Shown here: positions 61,161 through 64,000 of the stretch, piece after piece | How positions within the stretch are numbered: the stretch's first letter is position 1 | Layout of the letters: each line of letters starts with the position of its first letter | Source: Verrucomicrobiota bacterium | Lineage (GTDB): Bacteria > Verrucomicrobiota > Verrucomicrobiia > Opitutales > Opitutaceae | Assembly: GCA_023391285.1 (NCBI GenBank) | Contig: JAEWBF010000034.1 | Span: 36,904 to 100,903 of the forward strand | Length of the DNA stretch: 64,000 nucleotides | Direction: 5' to 3' | Program-made: the position numbers and the translations under genes | Notes under the pieces: model-generated | What the model was told of the DNA's origin: nothing | Database searches by the model: none | Seen by the model: the letters and a program-made list of their open reading frames with translations, nothing else

Positions 61161-61535
61161 TTAGCAGCAACGGACCCCTGGCTCCCGAACGCACTCGGGA
61201 GTGCTCGGCCCAAACGAATCACGCAGCTTCTTCAGACGACCGGAGTCCTCCCGAAATATCTTCTCTTCCCGCGCGCACTCTTGGAGGCATGCGAGATTTG
61301 CGGTGAGCGACGTCGGCGGCTCGTCGGGAAGACGATAGACGATCATGTTGCCGCAACGCTCCGTCCCCACGAGTCCGTGCTCCCTGAGGTAGCGGAGGTG
61401 TTTCGAGATTTTTACCTGCGGCTCCTTCAGGACCGTTTGGAAATGACAGACGCACAAGGGGCCGCTGAGCAGCAGGTGCAGGATGCGCAACCGCGTGCGA
61501 TCGCACATGCATTCGTAGATCGTCACCAAGTCCAT
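61161..61535 (-). CDS. arsR: ArsR-family metalloregulator
   Basis: A 124-residue winged-helix repressor. YECMCDRTRLRILHLLLSG leads into the metal-site helix PLCVCHF with Cys28 and Cys30, the CxC of arsenite-sensing ArsR proteins. The DNA-binding part follows in QVKISKHLRYLREHGLV and RCGNMIVYRLP. The tail ends with a Cys-Cys pair. The ATG at 61535 is chosen because it lies 10 bases after the DUF6428 stop and matches the family start. It probably represses its own operon until arsenite binds. Confidence 0.92.
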   Translation of the reverse strand: MDLVTIYECMCDRTRLRILHLLLSGPLCVCHFQTVLKEPQVKISKHLRYLREHGLVGTERCGNMIVYRLPDEPPTSLTANLACLQECAREEKIFREDSGRLKKLRDSFGPSTPECVREPGVRCC

Positions 61536-61545
61536 AAGGCTTACG

Positions 61546-62013
61546 TCAGCAACAGCTGCCCGCCTTAGCCTCGCTGCCACAGCAGCCGGAGGACTCGATG
61601 CCGCAAGCCTCCTTCGCCAAGCAATCCGTGTGCTTGTCGACCAAGTGAAACCGAATCACCCCGTCGCCCTGTTCGGCCCGACAGACGCCGAATTGGGACA
61701 CCACACAGCCCTCATACTCGATTTCAACATCCAAGTCGCGAGGCGGAAACACGCTGTCGGCAGCAATGCCCAGGATGGAGGTCAACTTGGCTGCAGTTAA
61801 TCGGTGTTCGGGGTCATTCGGCGAGACCCACGTCTGCAGCTGCACGCTTTCGGTGGAGCGCAAAGTCCCTCCGCAGTCGACGAACCGCTTCGTCACGTGA
61901 CCCACTTCAGTGATGTGGAATTCGGCGGGAATGATGTCGCCGTCGTCGAACACGAATTCGAGGGCGGCCGCGGGCTGGGTCGAAAGGGCGGTTTTGAACG
62001 CCGAAATCTTCAT
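61546..62013 (-). CDS. DUF6428-type ars-operon protein with cysteine-rich tail
   Basis: A 155-residue protein found as the first gene of some ars operons. The fold region has LEFVFDDGDIIPAEFHITEVGH, VQLQTWVSPNDPEHRLTAAK and EIEYEGCVVSQFGV. It ends with GCCGSEAKAGSCC, four cysteines that could bind arsenite or another thiophilic metal. Function is not established. Start ATG 62013. arsR follows 10 bases after its stop. An inverted repeat just upstream may be the ArsR operator. Confidence 0.8.
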   Translation of the reverse strand: MKISAFKTALSTQPAAALEFVFDDGDIIPAEFHITEVGHVTKRFVDCGGTLRSTESVQLQTWVSPNDPEHRLTAAKLTSILGIAADSVFPPRDLDVEIEYEGCVVSQFGVCRAEQGDGVIRFHLVDKHTDCLAKEACGIESSGCCGSEAKAGSCC

Positions 62014-62025
62014 GCCGAAGGAGGC

Positions 62026-62045
62026 ATATTCCTAAAGAGGGATAT
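62026..62045. promoter_or_regulatory. Candidate ArsR operator
   Basis: ATATTCC and GGGATAT (one mismatch from perfect dyad) with a 6-base spacer lie 13 bases upstream of the DUF6428 start. AT-rich dyads of this size are typical ArsR sites. Assignment is inferred. Confidence 0.45.
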
Positions 62046-62088
62046 AGCAAGCATTGACTGGCCTCGAGGGTGCACAAGGCTTTCTATC

Positions 62089-62532
62089 ATGAAGAATCGG
62101 CCGGTTTCCTTTCGGGCAATGATTGCCGCGGATCTGCCCGCCGCGCGGGAGCTTTGGGCTGCGTGTGACGGTGTTGAACTGGCGGAGGGGGATTCTGAGG
62201 GCGAGTTGATCGCGTATCTGGCAAGAAATCAGGGAATGAGTTTTGTCGCGATCGTGGAGGGCGTTCTTGTTGGCGCGATTTTGGCAGGCCACGACGGACG
62301 CAGAGGTTTGATATATCACCTTGCCGTGGATCCGCGTTGTCGCGGGGTTGGAACGGGGCGGGGTTTGGTGGACATGGCGCTTGCGGCTTTGCGGCGCGCA
62401 AGGATTTCCCGAGTGCTTATCTTGGTGGCGATGGACAATGGGCTGGGCCGGCGCTTTTGGACGAAGAGTGGATGGGAGGAGCTGACGTTTGCGGCGCCGA
62501 TGGCGTTCGACCTGACCGCTGGAGGCAGTTGA
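62089..62532 (+). CDS. GNAT-family N-acetyltransferase
   Basis: A 147-residue acetyltransferase with VSFRAMIAADLPAARELWAA at the start, MSFVAIVEGVLVGAILAGHDGRR, and the acetyl-CoA motif IYHLAVDPRCRGVGTGRGLV. The C-terminal ends with DNGLGRRFWTKSGWEEL. The acceptor is unknown. Start ATG 62089 lies 75 bases from the divergent ars start, so the two share a control region. A link to arsenic handling is possible but unsupported. Confidence 0.9.
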   Translation: MKNRPVSFRAMIAADLPAARELWAACDGVELAEGDSEGELIAYLARNQGMSFVAIVEGVLVGAILAGHDGRRGLIYHLAVDPRCRGVGTGRGLVDMALAALRRARISRVLILVAMDNGLGRRFWTKSGWEELTFAAPMAFDLTAGGS

Positions 62533-62584
62533 ACGCTGCGAGGAGATGTTCTCTGTGCTGCCGCTCGAGGATTGGTGGCCCAGA

Positions 62585-62614
62585 AAAGCCGCCGGCGTGG
62601 AGCGCGGCGGCTTT
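62585..62614. terminator. Hairpin terminator between GNAT and RNase E/G genes
   Basis: A perfect 9-bp stem AAAGCCGCC / GGCGGCTTT with a 12-base loop. In the minus direction it is followed by TTTTCT, so it can end the RNase E/G transcript; it may also work for the GNAT gene. Confidence 0.7.
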
Positions 62615-62658
62615 GAGGAGAAAGAGAAAGCTCAGCGGAATTATCCGCGGGTGAGGCG

Positions 62659-62690
62659 GCCCGCCTTCGCCAAGGCTTCGGCGGGCGGGC
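62659..62690. repeat. GCCCGCC...GGCGGGC inverted repeat
   Basis: GCCCGCC and GGCGGGC flank TTCGCCAAGGCTTC just after the RNase E/G stop. It is of the type of REP-like sequence found between many bacterial genes. Confidence 0.5.
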
Positions 62691-62696
62691 TTAGCG

Positions 62697-64000
62697 TTAC
62701 CGGTATTCTTCGCCTGTTAGGGCGTTAATGATTTTAAAGTTTTCCACGTGATAGTTGAGGTCCGCCCGGAAGGCCAACTTCACACCGTAGAGCTTCTCCA
62801 TGCGGACGAGGAGCTCGGCGTCTTCGCTGCGAAGGCGTTCGAGGATACTCGGGTGCACGAGGACGCGGAGCGAATACTCCTTGCCGTCGTTGCGGAGTTG
62901 AAGACGACGGACGACGGAGCTCAGCTTGCGCTGGAGCTCGACGGACATCGTTGTAGCGGATTTTACAATACCGCGGCCGCGGCAATAGGGGCAGTCGGTG
63001 TAGAGATTGGACGACAAGCTCTCCTGCTGGCGCTGGCGAGTCATCTGGAGGATGCCGAGCGTCGAAATCGGGAGGATGTGGTTCTTCGCTTTATCGGAGG
63101 CCATCTCCTGCACCATCTTCTCGTAGACGGCGTTGCGGTGGCGGCGCTCCTTCATGTCGATGAAGTCGATGATCACCAAGCCGCCCAAATTGCGGAGGCG
63201 GATCTGGCGGGCGATCTCGGTGGCGGCCTCGAGATTGACGGCGTAGATGACGTTTTTCTCGTCGCCGCCGCGGCTCTTGTGGGAGCCGGTGTTCACGTCG
63301 ATCGAGATGAGGGCCTCGGTTTCGTCGATGACGATTTCGCCGCCGGACGGAAGCGGGACCTTCCGTTGTCCGGTTTGCTCGATCTGGCGCTCGATGTTGA
63401 AGCGTTCGAAGATCGGAATGCTGTCCTTGTAGAGCGCGATCTTGGACGCGGAGCGTTTCGAGATTTGGGCGACGAGTGACTGGGTGCGCTGGTGGTCTTC
63501 CTTCGAATCGATGAGGACGCGGTCGACTTCTTCGGTGAGGAAGTCGCGGACGGTGCGTTCGACGAGATCGGGTTCCTGGTAGAGGCAGGACGGCGCGCGC
63601 TCGGACTGCATCTTGTTTTGGATGTCCTGCCAGGTTTTCAGCAGGATGTGCAGGTCGCGGACGAAGTAGCGGGATTTTTTGCCTTCGCCGGCGGTGCGGA
63701 CGATGACGCCCATCCCCTCGGGAATGGTGAGCTCGTTGATGAGCTGCTTGAGGCGTTTGCGCTCGTTGGGGTCTTCGATTTTGCGCGAGATGCCGCAGCC
63801 GTCGGAGAACGGCGTAAGGATGAGGTAGCGGCCGGGGATCGAGAGATTGGTGGTGGTGCGCGGGCCCTTGGTGCCGATGGGGCCCTTTGTGACCTGGATC
63901 ACGATATCGGTGCCCGGCGGATACATCTGGGGGATGTCCTTGACGGTGGGCTCGGCGGGGCGGGGCGGGGCGTTTTTGTTTTTTTTTACGCGGACGACGT
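62697..64000 (-). CDS. Ribonuclease E/G family protein (5' end beyond window)
   Basis: Endoribonuclease acting on rRNA precursors and mRNA. The frame stays open to the right edge, so the N-terminal part is missing. Visible are the S1-domain portion (QVTKGPIGTKGPRTTTNLSI), the 5'-sensor/RNase H-like region (GVIVRTAGEGKKSRYFVRDL), and the DNase I-like catalytic part with two aspartates in ALISIDVNTGS and GGLVIIDFIDMKERRHR. The Zn-link is CPYCRGRG. The C-terminus ends about 70 residues after it with no long scaffold, as in RNase G. A lysine/proline linker upstream (KKNKNAPPRPAEPT) suggests an N-terminal extension. Confidence 0.92.
   Translation of the reverse strand, partial: VVRVKKNKNAPPRPAEPTVKDIPQMYPPGTDIVIQVTKGPIGTKGPRTTTNLSIPGRYLILTPFSDGCGISRKIEDPNERKRLKQLINELTIPEGMGVIVRTAGEGKKSRYFVRDLHILLKTWQDIQNKMQSERAPSCLYQEPDLVERTVRDFLTEEVDRVLIDSKEDHQRTQSLVAQISKRSASKIALYKDSIPIFERFNIERQIEQTGQRKVPLPSGGEIVIDETEALISIDVNTGSHKSRGGDEKNVIYAVNLEAATEIARQIRLRNLGGLVIIDFIDMKERRHRNAVYEKMVQEMASDKAKNHILPISTLGILQMTRQRQQESLSSNLYTDCPYCRGRGIVKSATTMSVELQRKLSSVVRRLQLRNDGKEYSLRVLVHPSILERLRSEDAELLVRMEKLYGVKLAFRADLNYHVENFKIINALTGEEYR

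Noticed and set aside
1..64000. CRISPR arrays, rRNA or tRNA genes
   Set aside because: No regularly spaced repeats, no rRNA-like stretch and no convincing cloverleaf were found on reading; a tRNAscan and Infernal run would settle it.

Overview
The window looks like a chromosomal segment of a GC-rich Verrucomicrobiota bacterium of the Opitutaceae type. This is inferred from gene content only, because no rRNA or other marker is present. The supporting signs are secreted plant-polysaccharide enzymes, Tat-exported Gfo/Idh/MocA dehydrogenases beside DUF1080 and ThuA proteins, weak Shine-Dalgarno sites, and a C-terminal repeat module on a GH43 enzyme. No prophage, IS element, CRISPR array, rRNA or tRNA was recognised.

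Layout. 1-5.9 kb: a gene tail, PL10 pectate lyase, cytoplasmic GH43, an orphan histidine kinase and an SGNH hydrolase. 6-12.7 kb: a KamA-type radical SAM aminomutase, an SSS sodium symporter with a clear terminator, WrbA and a Kef-like antiporter. 12.8-16.4 kb: a 1196-residue GH10 xylanase with CBM22-like and CBM9 modules. 16.4-19 kb: a hairpin-rich leader, a cupin protein, Rnk and an aldo/keto reductase homologue lacking the catalytic tetrad. 19-22.9 kb: a NarL-type regulator overlapping a propeller/Y_Y_Y sensor kinase. 23-28.1 kb: a methyltransferase, DUF899, MmcQ, a CE7 acetyl xylan esterase, DUF5069 and DUF3750. 28.3-30.6 kb: MetY and, divergent, diaminopimelate dehydrogenase.

30.7-38.1 kb is a minus-strand block of carbohydrate genes: polysaccharide deacetylase, CE1-like esterase, Tat Gfo/Idh/MocA with overlapping DUF1080, a secreted propeller protein, and a second Gfo/Idh/MocA gene whose Tat signal is frameshifted. 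38.2-44.1 kb: MscS, MFS, ThuA and a secreted GH43-CBM6 protein with two extra C-terminal modules. 44.1-45.3 kb: a SET-domain methyltransferase gene overlapping a YqaJ-type nuclease gene, the most unusual pair here. 45.5-50 kb: MarR, TctC, a methyltransferase, TctB and TctA; a ~100-bp palindromic repeat brackets the last three. 50.1-57.3 kb: TonB receptor, RhlE-like helicase, S4 protein, a double thioredoxin-fold protein and an unknown secreted protein. 57.7-62.5 kb: SulP transporter, RibD-C-like reductase, a secreted NTF2-like protein, a small ars cluster and a GNAT. The window ends inside an RNase E/G gene.

Together the enzymes could act on glucuronoarabinoxylan and pectin. GH10 cuts xylan, CE7 and CE1-like esterases remove acyl groups, GH43 enzymes remove arabinose or xylose, PL10 cuts homogalacturonan, and SSS, MFS and TonB proteins could carry products in. 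The genes are dispersed rather than in one polysaccharide utilisation locus.
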